64,000 nt of DNA from Oceanimonas aquatica (GTDB lineage Bacteria; Pseudomonadota; Gammaproteobacteria; Enterobacterales; Aeromonadaceae): the NCBI RefSeq assembly GCF_030732065.1, contig NZ_JAVBHX010000004.1, positions 1 through 64,000 of the forward strand, written 5' to 3'. The notes below the pieces were generated by a model. The model did no database searches. It was not told the origin of the DNA and was given only the letters and a program-made list of their open reading frames with translations. The translations under genes were made by a program, and so were the position numbers. This document shows, in pieces, positions 10,914 through 20,616 of this stretch (position 1 is its first letter; each line of letters starts with the position of its first letter).

Positions 10914-12632
10914 ATGGAGATGTTATCAGGCGCAGAAATGGTCGTGCGAGCGCTGGAGGACCAGGGGATTGATTACCTGTTTGGTTATCCCGGCGGCTCG
11001 GTACTGGACATCTATGATGCCTTGTTTGAAAACAGCAAAATAGAACACGTGCTGGTGCGCCACGAGCAGGCGGCCGTGCACATGGCCGATGGTTATTCCC
11101 GGGCCACCGGCAAGGTGGGTACCGTGCTGGTAACCTCGGGGCCGGGTGCGACCAACTGCATTACCGGTATTGCCACCGCCTACATGGATTCCATTCCCAT
11201 GGTGGTGCTGTCCGGTCAGGTGCCGACCAACTACATTGGTGATGATGCCTTCCAGGAAACCGACATGATCGGTATTTCCCGCCCCATCGTGAAGCACAGC
11301 TTTCTGTGTAAAAAGGCGTCTGATATTCCGCTGGCCATTAAAAAGGCCTATTACATCGCGGCGTCCGGCCGTCCCGGACCGGTAGTGGTGGATCTGCCCA
11401 AGGACATTCAGAACCCGAAGGAAAAGCACCCTTATGTTTATCCGTCGTCGGTAGACATGCGTTCCTACAACCCCACCGGTGTGGGCCATAAGGGCCAGAT
11501 CAAGAAAGCCATGAAGGCCCTGGCCGCGGCCAAGCGCCCGGTGATGTACGTGGGGGGCGGTGCCATTACCGCCGACGCCAGCGGCCTGGTGGTGCAACTG
11601 GCCGAGCAGTTCAACCTGCCGGTCACCAACACCCTGATGGGCCTGGGCGTGATGCCCGGCACGCACAAGCAGTTTGTGGGCATGTTGGGCATGCATGGTA
11701 CCTATGAAGCCAACAAGACCATGCACAACTCGGATCTGATCCTGGCCATCGGCGCCCGCTTTGACGATCGGGTCACCAACAACGTGGCCAAGTTCTGCCC
11801 CCACGCCACCATAGTGCACGTGGACGTGGATCCGACCTCCATCTCCAAGACCATTCCGGCGCACATTCCCATTGTGGGCTCGGCCGACACCGTACTGGCC
11901 CAGATGCTGGAAGCCATTCGCGAGCTTGGGCTCAAGCCCGACCCCCAGGCGATGGACGACTGGTGGGTGCAGATCGAACAGTGGCGTGACCGCAAGTGCC
12001 TGAGCTACGAGAAAAGCGAGCAGTACATCAAGCCCCAGCAGGTGATGGAGGCGGTTTACCGCATCACCGAGGGCAAGGCCATCATCAGCTCCGATGTGGG
12101 CCAGCACCAGATGTTCGCCGCGCTTTACTATCCCTACGACAAGCCGCGCCAGTGGATCAACTCCGGTGGTCTGGGCACCATGGGCTTTGGCCTGCCCGCC
12201 GCCATGGGCGCCAAGCTGGGCTGCCCCGATGCGGTGTCGGTGTGCGTGACCGGCGACGGCTCCATTCAGATGAACATTCAGGAGCTCTCCACCTGTATGC
12301 AATACAACATACCGGTGAAGATCATCTCCATGAACAACAGTGCCCTGGGCATGGTGAAACAGTGGCAGAAGATGTTCTATGAAGGCCGCCAGAGCCATTC
12401 CTACATGGACTCACTGCCCGACTTCGTCAAGCTGGCCGAATCCTACGGTCACGTGGGCATGAAGGTCACCGAACCGGCCGAGCTGGACGCGGCCCTGGAG
12501 AAGTGTTTCTCCCTGACCGACAAGCTGGTGTTCATGGATATTCAGATCGATCCGGAAGAGCATGTTTACCCCATGCAAATCAAGACCGGAGCCATGGATG
12601 AAATGTGGTTGAGCAAAACGGAGCGAACCTGA
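10914..12632 (+). CDS. ilvI: Acetolactate synthase large subunit IlvI (isozyme III)
   Basis: Thiamine-diphosphate enzyme condensing pyruvate to acetolactate, or pyruvate and 2-oxobutyrate to acetohydroxybutyrate. The catalytic Glu is in [16 protein letters not shown], and [12 protein letters not shown] through ISMNN is the ThDP-binding motif. 572 residues matches IlvI. The ATG at 10914 follows GGAGGG. The stop overlaps the ilvH start as TGATG. Identity as isozyme III rather than I or II rests on the paired small subunit and on its position divergent from leuABCD. Confidence 0.95.
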   Translation: MEMLSGAEMVVRALEDQGIDYLFGYPGGSVLDIYDALFENSKIEHVLVRHEQAAVHMADGYSRATGKVGTVLVTSGPGATNCITGIATAYMDSIPMVVLSGQVPTNYIGDDAFQETDMIGISRPIVKHSFLCKKASDIPLAIKKAYYIAASGRPGPVVVDLPKDIQNPKEKHPYVYPSSVDMRSYNPTGVGHKGQIKKAMKALAAAKRPVMYVGGGAITADASGLVVQLAEQFNLPVTNTLMGLGVMPGTHKQFVGMLGMHGTYEANKTMHNSDLILAIGARFDDRVTNNVAKFCPHATIVHVDVDPTSISKTIPAHIPIVGSADTVLAQMLEAIRELGLKPDPQAMDDWWVQIEQWRDRKCLSYEKSEQYIKPQQVMEAVYRITEGKAIISSDVGQHQMFAALYYPYDKPRQWINSGGLGTMGFGLPAAMGAKLGCPDAVSVCVTGDGSIQMNIQELSTCMQYNIPVKIISMNNSALGMVKQWQKMFYEGRQSHSYMDSLPDFVKLAESYGHVGMKVTEPAELDAALEKCFSLTDKLVFMDIQIDPEEHVYPMQIKTGAMDEMWLSKTERT

Positions 12633-13126
12633 TGCGGCGTATTATTTCCCTGTTGCTGGAAAACGAGTCCGGTGCCCTGAGCCGGGTAGTAGGGCTGTTT
12701 TCCCAGCGGGCCTATAACATTGAAACCCTGACCGTGGCGCCCACCGAGGATCCCACCCTGTCCCGCATGACCATTGTTACCAATGGTGACGAGCGGGTGA
12801 TCGAGCAGATCACCAAACAGCTCAACAAGCTGGTGGACGTGCTCAAGGTCAGCGACCTGACCGACGGCGATCATATCGAGCGGGAAATTGTACTGGTCAA
12901 GGTGCGTGCCGACGGCAGCAACCGCGACGAGGTCAAGCGTACCGCCGATATTTTCCGCGGTCAGATCGTGGATGTAACTCCGCATCTGTACACGGTGCAG
13001 CTGGTGGGCACCAGCGACAAGCTCGACGCCTTTATTGGCAACATGAGCGAGACCACCGAGGTGGTGGAAGTGGTGCGCAGTGGCGTGTGTGGCGTATCCC
13101 GGGGCGAAAAATCCCTGCGGGCCTGA
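12632..13126 (+). CDS. ilvH: Acetolactate synthase regulatory small subunit IlvH
   Basis: A 164-residue subunit giving valine feedback control to IlvI. The N-terminus [20 protein letters not shown] is an ACT domain nearly identical to E. coli IlvH, followed by the C-terminal domain with [20 protein letters not shown] 12632 is inside the TGATG overlap with ilvI. A frame starting 27 bases earlier is rejected. A terminator follows. Confidence 0.95.
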   Translation: MRRIISLLLENESGALSRVVGLFSQRAYNIETLTVAPTEDPTLSRMTIVTNGDERVIEQITKQLNKLVDVLKVSDLTDGDHIEREIVLVKVRADGSNRDEVKRTADIFRGQIVDVTPHLYTVQLVGTSDKLDAFIGNMSETTEVVEVVRSGVCGVSRGEKSLRA

Positions 13127-13149
13127 GCCGTTCGCCTGTGAATAAAAAA

Positions 13150-13172
13150 AACCGCCTGCGGGCGGTTTTTTT
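13150..13172 (+). terminator. ilvIH terminator
   Basis: AACCGCC/GGCGGTT stem with a small loop followed by a T run; the A run upstream also allows some function on the other strand. Confidence 0.88.
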
Positions 13173-13272
13173 GTGAGTGCGCTTTCGGCCTCACGCTTCG
13201 CTTCAAAAAAAGTTGACATTCATTACCAGCGATTGAAAATCAGAGCCAGACACAAGGGGGGTGAAGCCAGCA

Positions 13273-14010
13273 ATGCCAACGGAAAGTGGGACGGCCCGTT
13301 CCGGGACGGCCCGTATGCTGAACACAACGGCCACGGAAACGGCAGCCAGCGCATCGCAGCACGATGCAGTGGCTTCCTGTGCCCAGCTGGTGGACGGCCT
13401 TGCCGCCCTCTATGGCCGGCACTGCGAGGTGGCGCTCTATCGCCTGGACCCGCCCGAGGGCATGGCGGAGCGTCTGGCCGGCGGCAACCGCCAGCCGGGG
13501 GCGGCCATGACCGATGCCGAGCAACGGCTGCTGGCCGAACTGCAACGCCGGGGCGAAGACAGGTTATGCCTGACCCACCAGCGCCTGGGGGCACCGGTGC
13601 GCAGTCTGGTGCAGGCGGTGCGCGGTGCTCATGGCGAGCTGGCCGGACTGTTGTGCCTGCATCTCGATCTGGGAGCGCCGCTGCATGAGCTGATGGCCGA
13701 CCTGCTGCCGCCGGAAAACGAGCGGCCCCAGGCCTCGGCGGAAAATTTCAGTAACAACGTGGAAGAGCTGGTGACGCTCACGGTGGAGCGCACCATCGAC
13801 GCCATCAATGCCGATCCCGATGTGGCCAACAACGCCAAGAACAAGCAGATCGTCACCACCCTGTTTGAAAAAGGCATCTTCGACATCAAGGACGCCATCG
13901 CCATGGTGTCGGACAAACTCAACATTTCCAAACACACTGTCTATCTCTATATCAGACAGAAAAAACGCGATGACGAAGCGTCATCGCCACATAACCAGGA
14001 GAACCCATGA
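13273..14010 (+). CDS. YheO/DauR-type transcriptional regulator (PAS-like plus HTH)
   Basis: About 245 residues. The C-terminal segment ([17 protein letters not shown] through [14 protein letters not shown]) is the HTH_22 DNA-binding domain of the YheO/DauR family. The middle resembles the YheO PAS-like sensor but is divergent. The start is uncertain: ATG 13273 has a G-rich Shine-Dalgarno 12 bases upstream, and ATG 13315 is possible after a short direct repeat. The stop overlaps the ridA ATG (ATGA), so the two genes are co-translated. Members near ridA often govern amino-acid catabolism; the ligand here is unknown. Confidence 0.8.
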   Translation: MPTESGTARSGTARMLNTTATETAASASQHDAVASCAQLVDGLAALYGRHCEVALYRLDPPEGMAERLAGGNRQPGAAMTDAEQRLLAELQRRGEDRLCLTHQRLGAPVRSLVQAVRGAHGELAGLLCLHLDLGAPLHELMADLLPPENERPQASAENFSNNVEELVTLTVERTIDAINADPDVANNAKNKQIVTTLFEKGIFDIKDAIAMVSDKLNISKHTVYLYIRQKKRDDEASSPHNQENP

Positions 14011-14390
14011 CTAAAACCGTAATCGCCACCGACCAGGCCCCCGCCGCCATCGGCCCCTATGTTCAGGCCACCCGCGTGGGCAACATGGTCTACACCTCCG
14101 GCCAGATCCCGCTGGATCCGTCTACCATGGACGTGGTGGAAGGCGGCATTGAAGCCCAGACCAAGCAGGTAATGGACAACCTGATGGCGGTACTGGCCGA
14201 AGCCGGCGCCGACGCCACCAGCGTGGTCAAGACCACCTGCTTCCTGTCCGACATGAACAACTTCCTGGCCTTCAACGAAGTGTACGCCAGCTACTTTGCC
14301 GCCGGTGCCCCGGCCCGCTCCTGCGTGGAAGTGGCCCGTCTGCCGAAAGACGTGCTGGTAGAAGTGGAAGCCATCGCCCTGGTGGAATAA
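14007..14390 (+). CDS. ridA: RidA family enamine/imine deaminase
   Basis: A 127-residue RidA protein, which hydrolyses reactive 2-aminoacrylate and similar enamines made by PLP enzymes. Diagnostic blocks are [23 protein letters not shown] and [24 protein letters not shown], where the Arg of PARS binds the substrate carboxylate. It is soluble and usually trimeric. It overlaps the upstream regulator by four bases and is followed by a terminator. Its location just after the ilv genes is consistent with protecting branched-chain amino-acid metabolism. Confidence 0.95.
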   Translation: MTKTVIATDQAPAAIGPYVQATRVGNMVYTSGQIPLDPSTMDVVEGGIEAQTKQVMDNLMAVLAEAGADATSVVKTTCFLSDMNNFLAFNEVYASYFAAGAPARSCVEVARLPKDVLVEVEAIALVE

Positions 14391-14398
14391 ACCTTGCC

Positions 14399-14424
14399 AA
14401 GAGCGGCCCCGGCCGCTCTTTTGC
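14399..14424 (+). terminator. Terminator between ridA and tusD
   Basis: AAGAGCGGCC and GGCCGCTCTT form a 10-bp stem followed by TTGCTTTTT. Confidence 0.8.
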
Positions 14425-14441
14425 TTTTTGCGGACTTTTCC

Positions 14442-14843
14442 ATGACCGACACTCCCCTGCGTTTTGCCCTGCTGGTGACCGGCCCCTGTTACGGTACTCA
14501 GGCCGCCGCCGATGCCTGGCGTTTTGCCAGCGCCGTGCTGGAACAGGGTCATGCCATCGACAGTGTGTTTTTCTATCAGGAAGGGGTGCATAACGGTAAC
14601 CGCCTGGTACAGCCCGCCAGCGACGAATTCGACTTGCACCGGGCCTGGGTTACGCTTGCCGAACGCCATGACCTCACCCTGGACCTGTGCGTGGCAGCGG
14701 CGCTGCGCCGTGGCCTGTGCGACGACAAAGGGGCTGCGGAAGCGGGCCTGGACGGTGGCAACGTGGCCGCACCCTTTCGTCTGAGTGGCCTCGGTGCCCT
14801 GGCCCAGGCGGCCCTGACCGCCGATCGCGTGGTGCAATTCTGA
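14442..14843 (+). CDS. tusD: Sulfurtransferase complex subunit TusD
   Basis: Subunit of the TusBCD sulfur relay that carries persulfide sulfur from TusA to TusE for 2-thiouridine in tRNA wobble position 34. The protein has the DsrE fold with FALLVTGPCYGTQ at the N-terminus; Cys83 in DLCVAAALRRG aligns with the sulfur-accepting cysteine. 133 residues. The start MTDTPLRF is chosen over an upstream frame that runs through the terminator. Overlaps tusC as TGATG. Confidence 0.94.
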   Translation: MTDTPLRFALLVTGPCYGTQAAADAWRFASAVLEQGHAIDSVFFYQEGVHNGNRLVQPASDEFDLHRAWVTLAERHDLTLDLCVAAALRRGLCDDKGAAEAGLDGGNVAAPFRLSGLGALAQAALTADRVVQF

Positions 14844-15199
14844 TGAACAAGGTTGCCTTTATATTCCGCACGCTGCCTCACGGCAGCGCCGCCGGCCGGG
14901 AAGGACTGGACGCGGTGCTGGCCACCTCGGCCCTGAGCGAGGAGCTGGCGGTATTTTTTATCGACGATGGCGTCTACCAGCTGAAAGCCGGTCAGGCACC
15001 GGCCGCCATTCATGGCCGTGACTATGCGCCCACCTTTGGCCTGCTGGAGCTTTACGATATCGAACGCGTCTATGTGTGTGCCGAATCCCTCGCTGAGCGT
15101 GGCCTGAGCCCGGCCGATTTGTGTATCGATGCCGACGTCTGTGATGCCGGCGAGCTGCGCCGTCTGCTGAGCGAACACGACGTTTGCCTGACCTTCTGA
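14843..15199 (+). CDS. tusC: Sulfurtransferase complex subunit TusC
   Basis: A 118-residue DsrF-like subunit beginning MNKVAFIFRTLPHGSAAGREGLD. The start lies in the overlap with the tusD stop; the longer upstream frame is a shadow of tusD. Gene order tusD-tusC-tusB before rpsL is the conserved gammaproteobacterial arrangement. Confidence 0.93.
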   Translation: MNKVAFIFRTLPHGSAAGREGLDAVLATSALSEELAVFFIDDGVYQLKAGQAPAAIHGRDYAPTFGLLELYDIERVYVCAESLAERGLSPADLCIDADVCDAGELRRLLSEHDVCLTF

Positions 15200-15205
15200 G
15201 GGCCT

Positions 15206-15490
15206 ATGCTGCATACCGTTAAACATTCTCCCTTCGGTCACCACGGCCTCGAGCAGGCACTGCACCATATGCAGCCCGATGATCACCTGGTGCTGTGGCA
15301 GGACGGCGTGATTGCCGCTACCCTGCCGGCCTGGCAACCCCGGCTGCAGCCGTTGGCCGACGCTGGCCGGCTGCATGTGATGAGTGAAGACCTTGCTGCC
15401 CGCGGCCTTGAGCCCATTATGGGGAAAGTGCTGACCATGGCCGGCCTGGTTGAGCTGGTGGTGGAGCAGGGCAGTCCCACCGCCTGGTGA
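15206..15490 (+). CDS. tusB: Sulfurtransferase complex subunit TusB
   Basis: A 94-residue DsrH-like protein beginning MLHTVKHSPFGHHGLEQAL. It is the third subunit of the TusBCD hexamer. It follows tusC by six bases and precedes the str-operon promoter. Confidence 0.92.
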   Translation: MLHTVKHSPFGHHGLEQALHHMQPDDHLVLWQDGVIAATLPAWQPRLQPLADAGRLHVMSEDLAARGLEPIMGKVLTMAGLVELVVEQGSPTAW

Positions 15491-15568
15491 TGGGCAAGCG
15501 GCCAGTGACGGGGGTGCACGCTGCAGACCGTAACTCTGCCATTGTCCGTACGAGTAACTGTATAAATC

Positions 15569-15597
15569 TTGACTTGCCTTCGGGGCAGGCATAGAAT
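15569..15597 (+). promoter_or_regulatory. str operon (rpsL) promoter
   Basis: TTGACT (15569-15574) and TAGAAT (15592-15597) with a 17-bp spacer lie 65 bases before rpsL. The GC-rich run after the -10 hexamer resembles a stringent discriminator. This fits a strong ribosomal-protein promoter. Confidence 0.85.
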
Positions 15598-15661
15598 TTT
15601 GCGTCCCCGCTTTTGGGGATGGATTTTTTCAACTGTAGAACGACATTATCAGGAGCTGTTA

Positions 15662-16036
15662 ATGGCAACTATTAACCAGCTGGTGCGCAAGCCTCGCCAA
15701 CAAGCCGTTGCTAAGAGCAACGTGCCGGCGCTGGAAGCCTGCCCGCAAAAGCGCGGCGTGTGCACCCGTGTATACACCACCACTCCGAAGAAGCCGAACT
15801 CCGCACTGCGTAAGGTATGCCGTGTTCGTCTGACCAACGGTTTCGAAGTGAACTCCTACATCGGTGGTGAAGGCCACAACCTGCAGGAGCACTCCGTTGT
15901 TCTGATCCGCGGTGGTCGTGTTAAAGATCTTCCCGGTGTGCGTTACCACACCGTGCGCGGCGCGCTGGACACCTCCGGTGTTTCCGCCCGTCGTCAGGGC
16001 CGCTCCAAGTACGGCGCCAAGAAGCCCAAGGCTTAA
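15662..16036 (+). CDS. rpsL: 30S ribosomal protein S12
   Basis: A 124-residue S12. [13 protein letters not shown] and [13 protein letters not shown] are invariant family blocks. Lys43 and Lys88, the usual streptomycin-resistance positions, are wild type, so no resistance mutation is visible here. AGGAG precedes the ATG. First gene of rpsL-rpsG-fusA-tuf. Confidence 0.98.
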   Translation: MATINQLVRKPRQQAVAKSNVPALEACPQKRGVCTRVYTTTPKKPNSALRKVCRVRLTNGFEVNSYIGGEGHNLQEHSVVLIRGGRVKDLPGVRYHTVRGALDTSGVSARRQGRSKYGAKKPKA

Positions 16037-16120
16037 TGGTTCTCCGTTAAGTAAGGCCAAACATTTATTTTTTTAACCTGTTTTGTTTTGGGTTATTCCT
16101 GAAGTTACGGAGAGTTTGCA

Positions 16121-16591
16121 ATGCCAAGACGTCGCGTAATCGGCCAGCGTAAAATCCTGCCGGATCCCAAGTTCGGATCCGAGCTGCTGGCAAAGTTTGT
16201 TAACGTAGTAATGGTAGACGGCAAGAAGTCTACCTCTGAAAAGATTGTTTACGGTGCCCTGGACATCGTTGCTGCCAAAAGCAGCAAAGAGCACCTGGCG
16301 CTGTTCGAAGAAGCCCTGGACAACGTTCGTCCTACTGTTGAAGTTAAATCCCGCCGGGTAGGTGGTTCCACCTATCAGGTGCCTGTTGAAGTACGCCCCG
16401 TGCGTCGCAACGCCCTGGCCATGCGTTGGCTGGTAGAAGCTGCGCGCAAGCGTGGCGAAAAATCCATGGCCCAGCGTCTGGCTGGCGAGCTGATGGATGC
16501 CTCTGAAAACAAAGGCTCTGCCGTGAAGAAGCGTGAAGACGTTCACCGCATGGCCGAAGCCAACAAGGCCTTCGCTCACTACCGCTGGTAA
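16121..16591 (+). CDS. rpsG: 30S ribosomal protein S7
   Basis: A 156-residue S7, starting [21 protein letters not shown]. In E. coli S7 binds the rpsL-rpsG intercistronic mRNA to repress translation; the 84-base gap here could serve the same role, but I did not verify the structure. Second gene of the str operon. Confidence 0.98.
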   Translation: MPRRRVIGQRKILPDPKFGSELLAKFVNVVMVDGKKSTSEKIVYGALDIVAAKSSKEHLALFEEALDNVRPTVEVKSRRVGGSTYQVPVEVRPVRRNALAMRWLVEAARKRGEKSMAQRLAGELMDASENKGSAVKKREDVHRMAEANKAFAHYRW

Positions 16592-16666
16592 TGAGAGCGG
16601 GCGCGGCGCATGCCGCGCCCCTTGTGGCTCACTAAGGACATTCGACCTTGGCAAGAGGATCTTATT

Positions 16667-18766
16667 GTGGCTCGTACAACTCCGATTGAGCGCTATCGTA
16701 ATATCGGTATCAGCGCTCACATTGACGCCGGCAAGACCACCACCACCGAGCGCATCCTGTTCTACACCGGTGTAAGCCATAAACTGGGTGAAGTTCATGA
16801 GGGCGCTGCCACCATGGACTGGATGGAGCAGGAGCAGGAGCGTGGCATTACCATTACGTCCGCAGCAACTACCTGTTTCTGGGACGGCATGGATCACCAG
16901 TTTCCCCAGCACCGCATCAACATCATCGACACTCCCGGACACGTTGACTTCACCATTGAAGTAGAACGCTCCATGCGGGTGCTCGATGGTGCTGTTATGG
17001 TGTATTGCGCCGTGGGTGGTGTTCAGCCACAGTCCGAGACGGTATGGCGTCAGGCCAACAAGTACCACGTTCCCCGTATTGCCTTCGTCAACAAGATGGA
17101 CCGTACCGGTGCCGACTTTCTGCGTGTGGTCGAGCAAATCAAGACCCGCCTGAAAGGCGTGCCCGTACCGGTGCAGCTGCCCATTGGTGCCGAAGAAGGC
17201 TTCAAGGGTGTGGTCGACCTGGTCAAAATGAAGGCCATCGACTGGAGTGACGAAGACAACGGCACCAGCTTTGAATATCACGATATTCCTGCAGACCTGC
17301 AGGAGCTGGCCGAGGAGTGGCACCAGAATCTGGTTGAAGCCGCCGCCGAAGCCAGTGAAGAGTTGATGGAAAAGTACCTGGATGAAGGCGAGCTGAGCGA
17401 GGAAGACATCAAGTCCGGCCTGCGCAGCCGTGTGCTCAGCAATGAGGTCATCCTGGTCACCTGTGGATCCGCGTTCAAGAACAAGGGTGTACAGGCCATG
17501 CTCGACGTGGTGTTGGAATACCTGCCGTCGCCGCTGGAAGTACCTGCCATTGCCGGTGTGAAGGAAGACGGCGAAACGCCTGATACCCGTCCCGCCGACG
17601 ACGCGGCGCCCTTTGCGGCGCTGGCGTTCAAGATCGCCACCGATCCCTTTGTGGGCAACCTGACCTTCTTCCGCGTTTACTCCGGCGTCGTCAACACCGG
17701 CGATACCGTGGTGAACCCGGTCAAGGGCAAGCGTGAACGCATTGGCCGCATCGTACAGATGCACGCCAACAAGCGTGACGAGATCAAGTCCGTTTGCGCC
17801 GGCGATATTGCTGCCGCCATCGGCCTGAAAGACGTGACCACCGGTGACACCCTGTGTGCCCCGGACGCGCCGATCATTCTGGAGCGGATGGAATTTCCCG
17901 AGCCGGTGATCTCCATCGCGGTTGAGCCTAGAACCAAGGCCGACCAGGAGAAAATGGGCCTGGCCCTGGGCCGTCTGGCCCAGGAAGATCCCTCGTTCCG
18001 GGTCTGGACCGACGAAGAGTCCGGTCAGACCATTATCGCCGGCATGGGCGAACTGCACCTGGACATCATCGTGGACCGCATGAAGCGCGAGTTCAAGGTG
18101 GAGGCCAACGTGGGCAAGCCCCAGGTGGCGTTCCGCGAAACCATTCGTGGTTCTGTGGAGCAGGAAGGCAAGTTCGTGCGTCAGTCCGGTGGTCGTGGTC
18201 AGTTTGGTCATGTCTGGATCAGAATCGAGCCCCAGGAAGAGGGCGCCGGCTACACCTTCGTGAACGCCATTGTGGGCGGTGTGATTCCCAAGGAATACAT
18301 CCCTGCCGTGGACAAGGGTATTCAGGAGCAGATGAAGCAGGGCGTGCTGGCGGGTTATCCCATCGAAGACCTCAAGGTCACCCTGTATGACGGCTCGTTC
18401 CACGATGTTGACTCTTCCGAAATGGCCTTTAAAATCGCCGGCTCCATGGCATTTAAAGAGGGTTTCATGAAATGTAACCCTGCGCTGTTGGAACCGCTGA
18501 TGAAGGTGGAAGTGGAAACGCCGGAAGAGTACATGGGTGATGTGATCGGCGATGTAAACCGTCGCCGTGGCATCATTGAAGGCATGGAAGACGGCCCCAG
18601 TGGCAAGACTGTGCATGCCCTGGTTCCGCTGTCCGAAATGTTCGGTTACGCTACCGACCTGCGTTCTCAGACTCAGGGCCGTGCTTCCTACTCCATGGAG
18701 TTTGCCAAGTACGCCGAAGTGCCTGCGAACATGGCCGAGGCAGTGATTGCTGTCCGCCGAGGTTAA
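16667..18766 (+). CDS. fusA: Elongation factor G
   Basis: A 699-residue translocation GTPase. [19 protein letters not shown] is the G1 box, DTPGHVDF is G3 and NKMD is G4. The start is GTG at 16667, giving [23 protein letters not shown], which matches EF-G; the longer frame from 16610 adds 19 non-homologous residues. AGAGGAT lies upstream of the GTG. Confidence 0.97.
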   Translation: MARTTPIERYRNIGISAHIDAGKTTTTERILFYTGVSHKLGEVHEGAATMDWMEQEQERGITITSAATTCFWDGMDHQFPQHRINIIDTPGHVDFTIEVERSMRVLDGAVMVYCAVGGVQPQSETVWRQANKYHVPRIAFVNKMDRTGADFLRVVEQIKTRLKGVPVPVQLPIGAEEGFKGVVDLVKMKAIDWSDEDNGTSFEYHDIPADLQELAEEWHQNLVEAAAEASEELMEKYLDEGELSEEDIKSGLRSRVLSNEVILVTCGSAFKNKGVQAMLDVVLEYLPSPLEVPAIAGVKEDGETPDTRPADDAAPFAALAFKIATDPFVGNLTFFRVYSGVVNTGDTVVNPVKGKRERIGRIVQMHANKRDEIKSVCAGDIAAAIGLKDVTTGDTLCAPDAPIILERMEFPEPVISIAVEPRTKADQEKMGLALGRLAQEDPSFRVWTDEESGQTIIAGMGELHLDIIVDRMKREFKVEANVGKPQVAFRETIRGSVEQEGKFVRQSGGRGQFGHVWIRIEPQEEGAGYTFVNAIVGGVIPKEYIPAVDKGIQEQMKQGVLAGYPIEDLKVTLYDGSFHDVDSSEMAFKIAGSMAFKEGFMKCNPALLEPLMKVEVETPEEYMGDVIGDVNRRRGIIEGMEDGPSGKTVHALVPLSEMFGYATDLRSQTQGRASYSMEFAKYAEVPANMAEAVIAVRRG

Positions 18767-18783
18767 TTAATCTTTGTTAAATC

Positions 18784-18805
18784 TTCCCGCCCCAGCAGGG
18801 CGGGA
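18784..18805 (+). other. Hairpin between fusA and tuf
   Basis: TCCCGCCC and GGGCGGGA flank a short AGCA-type loop with no T run behind. It may stabilise or partly attenuate the mRNA between fusA and tuf. Confidence 0.55.
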
Positions 18806-18827
18806 GCAAATCAGGAAGGACTAGTCC

Positions 18828-20012
18828 GTGTCTAAAGAAAAATTTGAACGTACGAAACCGCACGTTAACGTTGGTACCATCGGCCACGTTGACCACGGTA
18901 AAACCACTCTGACCGCTGCCATCACCAACGTGCTGGCCAAGCAGTTCGGCGGTGCCGCTCGCGCCTTCGACCAGATCGATAACGCCCCGGAAGAAAAGGC
19001 CCGTGGTATCACCATCGCCGCTTCTCACGTTGAGTACGACACCGAAACCCGTCACTACGCTCACGTTGACTGCCCCGGCCACGCCGACTACGTGAAGAAC
19101 ATGATCACCGGTGCTGCCCAGATGGACGGCGCGATCCTGGTAGTTGCTGCCACCGATGGCCCCATGCCGCAAACCCGTGAGCACATCCTGCTGGCCCGCC
19201 AGGTAGGTGTACCTTACATCGTTGTCTTCATGAACAAGTGTGACATGGTTGACGATGAAGAGCTGCTCGAGCTGGTAGAAATGGAAGTGCGTGAGCTGCT
19301 GTCCGAGTACGACTTCCCGGGCGACGACATTCCGGTAATTCAGGGCTCCGCTCTGAAGGGCCTGGAAGGCGATCCCGAGTGGGAACCGAAGATCATCGAA
19401 CTGGCCAACGCCCTGGATTCCTACATCCCGGATCCCGAGCGTGCCATCGACGGTGCCTTCCTGCTGCCGATCGAAGACGTATTCTCCATCCAGGGTCGTG
19501 GTACCGTTGTTACCGGTCGTGTAGAGCGCGGTATCATCAAGGTTGGTGAAGAAGTTGAAATCGTAGGCATCAAGGACACCACCAAGACCACCTGTACCGG
19601 CGTTGAAATGTTCCGCAAGCTGCTGGACGAAGGCCGTGCTGGTGAGAACGTAGGTGTTCTGCTGCGTGGTACCAAGCGTGAAGACGTTGAGCGTGGTCAG
19701 GTTCTGGCCAAGCCGGGCTCCATCACCCCGCACACCGACTTCGAATCCGAAGTGTACGTACTGTCCAAAGACGAAGGCGGCCGTCACACTCCGTTCTTCA
19801 AGGGCTACCGTCCGCAGTTCTACTTCCGTACCACTGACGTGACCGGTACCATCGAACTGCCGGAAGGCGTTGAAATGGTAATGCCTGGCGACAACATCAA
19901 GATGGTTGTAAGCCTGATCGCTCCCATCGCGATGGAAGACGGTCTGCGCTTCGCTATCCGTGAAGGTGGCCGCACCGTAGGCGCCGGCGTTGTAGCCAAG
20001 ATCGTCAAGTAA
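18828..20012 (+). CDS. tuf: Elongation factor Tu
   Basis: A 394-residue EF-Tu with GTG start. G1 is [11 protein letters not shown]3 is DCPGHADY and G4 is NKCD. Codon use is strongly biased, as expected for a highly expressed gene. AGGAAGGA precedes the start. Last gene of the str operon. A second tuf copy is common in these genomes but is not in the window. Confidence 0.98.
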   Translation: MSKEKFERTKPHVNVGTIGHVDHGKTTLTAAITNVLAKQFGGAARAFDQIDNAPEEKARGITIAASHVEYDTETRHYAHVDCPGHADYVKNMITGAAQMDGAILVVAATDGPMPQTREHILLARQVGVPYIVVFMNKCDMVDDEELLELVEMEVRELLSEYDFPGDDIPVIQGSALKGLEGDPEWEPKIIELANALDSYIPDPERAIDGAFLLPIEDVFSIQGRGTVVTGRVERGIIKVGEEVEIVGIKDTTKTTCTGVEMFRKLLDEGRAGENVGVLLRGTKREDVERGQVLAKPGSITPHTDFESEVYVLSKDEGGRHTPFFKGYRPQFYFRTTDVTGTIELPEGVEMVMPGDNIKMVVSLIAPIAMEDGLRFAIREGGRTVGAGVVAKIVK

Positions 20013-20038
20013 TTGATGACTGGCGCAACCTGCGCGTT

Positions 20039-20067
20039 TAAAAAGGAGGCTTCGGCCTCCTTTTTTC
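20039..20067 (+). terminator. str operon terminator
   Basis: AAGGAGGC-TTCG-GCCTCCTT hairpin with a stable UUCG tetraloop and a T run. Confidence 0.92.
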
Positions 20068-20084
20068 GTTTTAGCCCTTGCGAC

Positions 20085-20122
20085 CATGCCTTTATGTTAG
20101 TAGCTTCTAATTTAAAGGCATG
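20085..20122. promoter_or_regulatory. 38-bp dyad upstream of the DUF442/SulP pair
   Basis: CATGCCTTTA (20085-20094) and TAAAGGCATG (20113-20122) are exact inverted repeats. TTAG/CTAA lies symmetrically inside at 20097-20100 and 20107-20110. Placed 50 bases before the phosphatase gene with no T run, it looks more like an operator than a terminator. The cognate regulator is unknown. Confidence 0.55.
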
Positions 20123-20173
20123 GGCGTAGTGCACGTGATGTTGCGAGCCCGATAACACCACGAGGAGCACAGT

Positions 20174-20614
20174 ATGGACATCAGACAGGTCACACCGGAC
20201 TTTGCCGTGGCGGATCAGGTCACCGCCGACGATCTTCCCCGGTTAAAGGAGTTGGGGTACAACACCCTCATCTGCAACCGGCCCGACGGTGAAACTGCCG
20301 GCCAGCCGGCGGCCGAAGCGCTGGCCGAGCAGGCTCACGCCGAGGGCTTTAATTGGGCGTGGATTCCCATCTCCTCGGGCAACTTTACCGAGCAGGCCAT
20401 CACCGACTTTGGCGCCGCCCTCGCACGTCATCCGCAGCCGGTGCTGGCCTTTTGCCGCACCGGCACCCGCTCCATCACCCTGTGGGCATTGTCCCGGGCG
20501 TCACAACAGCCTGCCGCCGAGTTGCTTCAGCAGTGCGCCGCTGCCGGGTATGATCTGTCGGCTCACAGCGAACGCCTTAACGAGCGCTATCTTTCCCGCG
20601 ACAACAAGGGCTGA
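20174..20614 (+). CDS. TIGR01244/DUF442 family sulfurtransferase or phosphatase
   Basis: A 146-residue protein of the DUF442 (beta-lactamase-hydrolase-like phosphatase) family. VLAFCRTGTRS supplies the catalytic Cys and Arg of a rhodanese/dual-specificity-phosphatase-like loop. LKELGYNTLICNRPDGE is the typical N-terminal block. It ends two bases before a SulP anion transporter, so the two are co-transcribed. Family members have been linked to sulfur and sulfide handling; the substrate here is not evident from sequence. Confidence 0.8.
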   Translation: MDIRQVTPDFAVADQVTADDLPRLKELGYNTLICNRPDGETAGQPAAEALAEQAHAEGFNWAWIPISSGNFTEQAITDFGAALARHPQPVLAFCRTGTRSITLWALSRASQQPAAELLQQCAAAGYDLSAHSERLNERYLSRDNKG

Positions 20615-20616
20615 GC

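Noticed and set aside
15768-15779. GTGTATACACC in rpsL as another GntR element
   Set aside because: It lies inside an essential coding sequence, lacks the TTG/CAA flank, and the residues it encodes are conserved in S12.
16073-18616. 847-residue minus-strand frame across rpsG-fusA
   Set aside because: It is antisense to highly conserved ribosomal-protein and EF-G genes and is a by-product of their codon bias.
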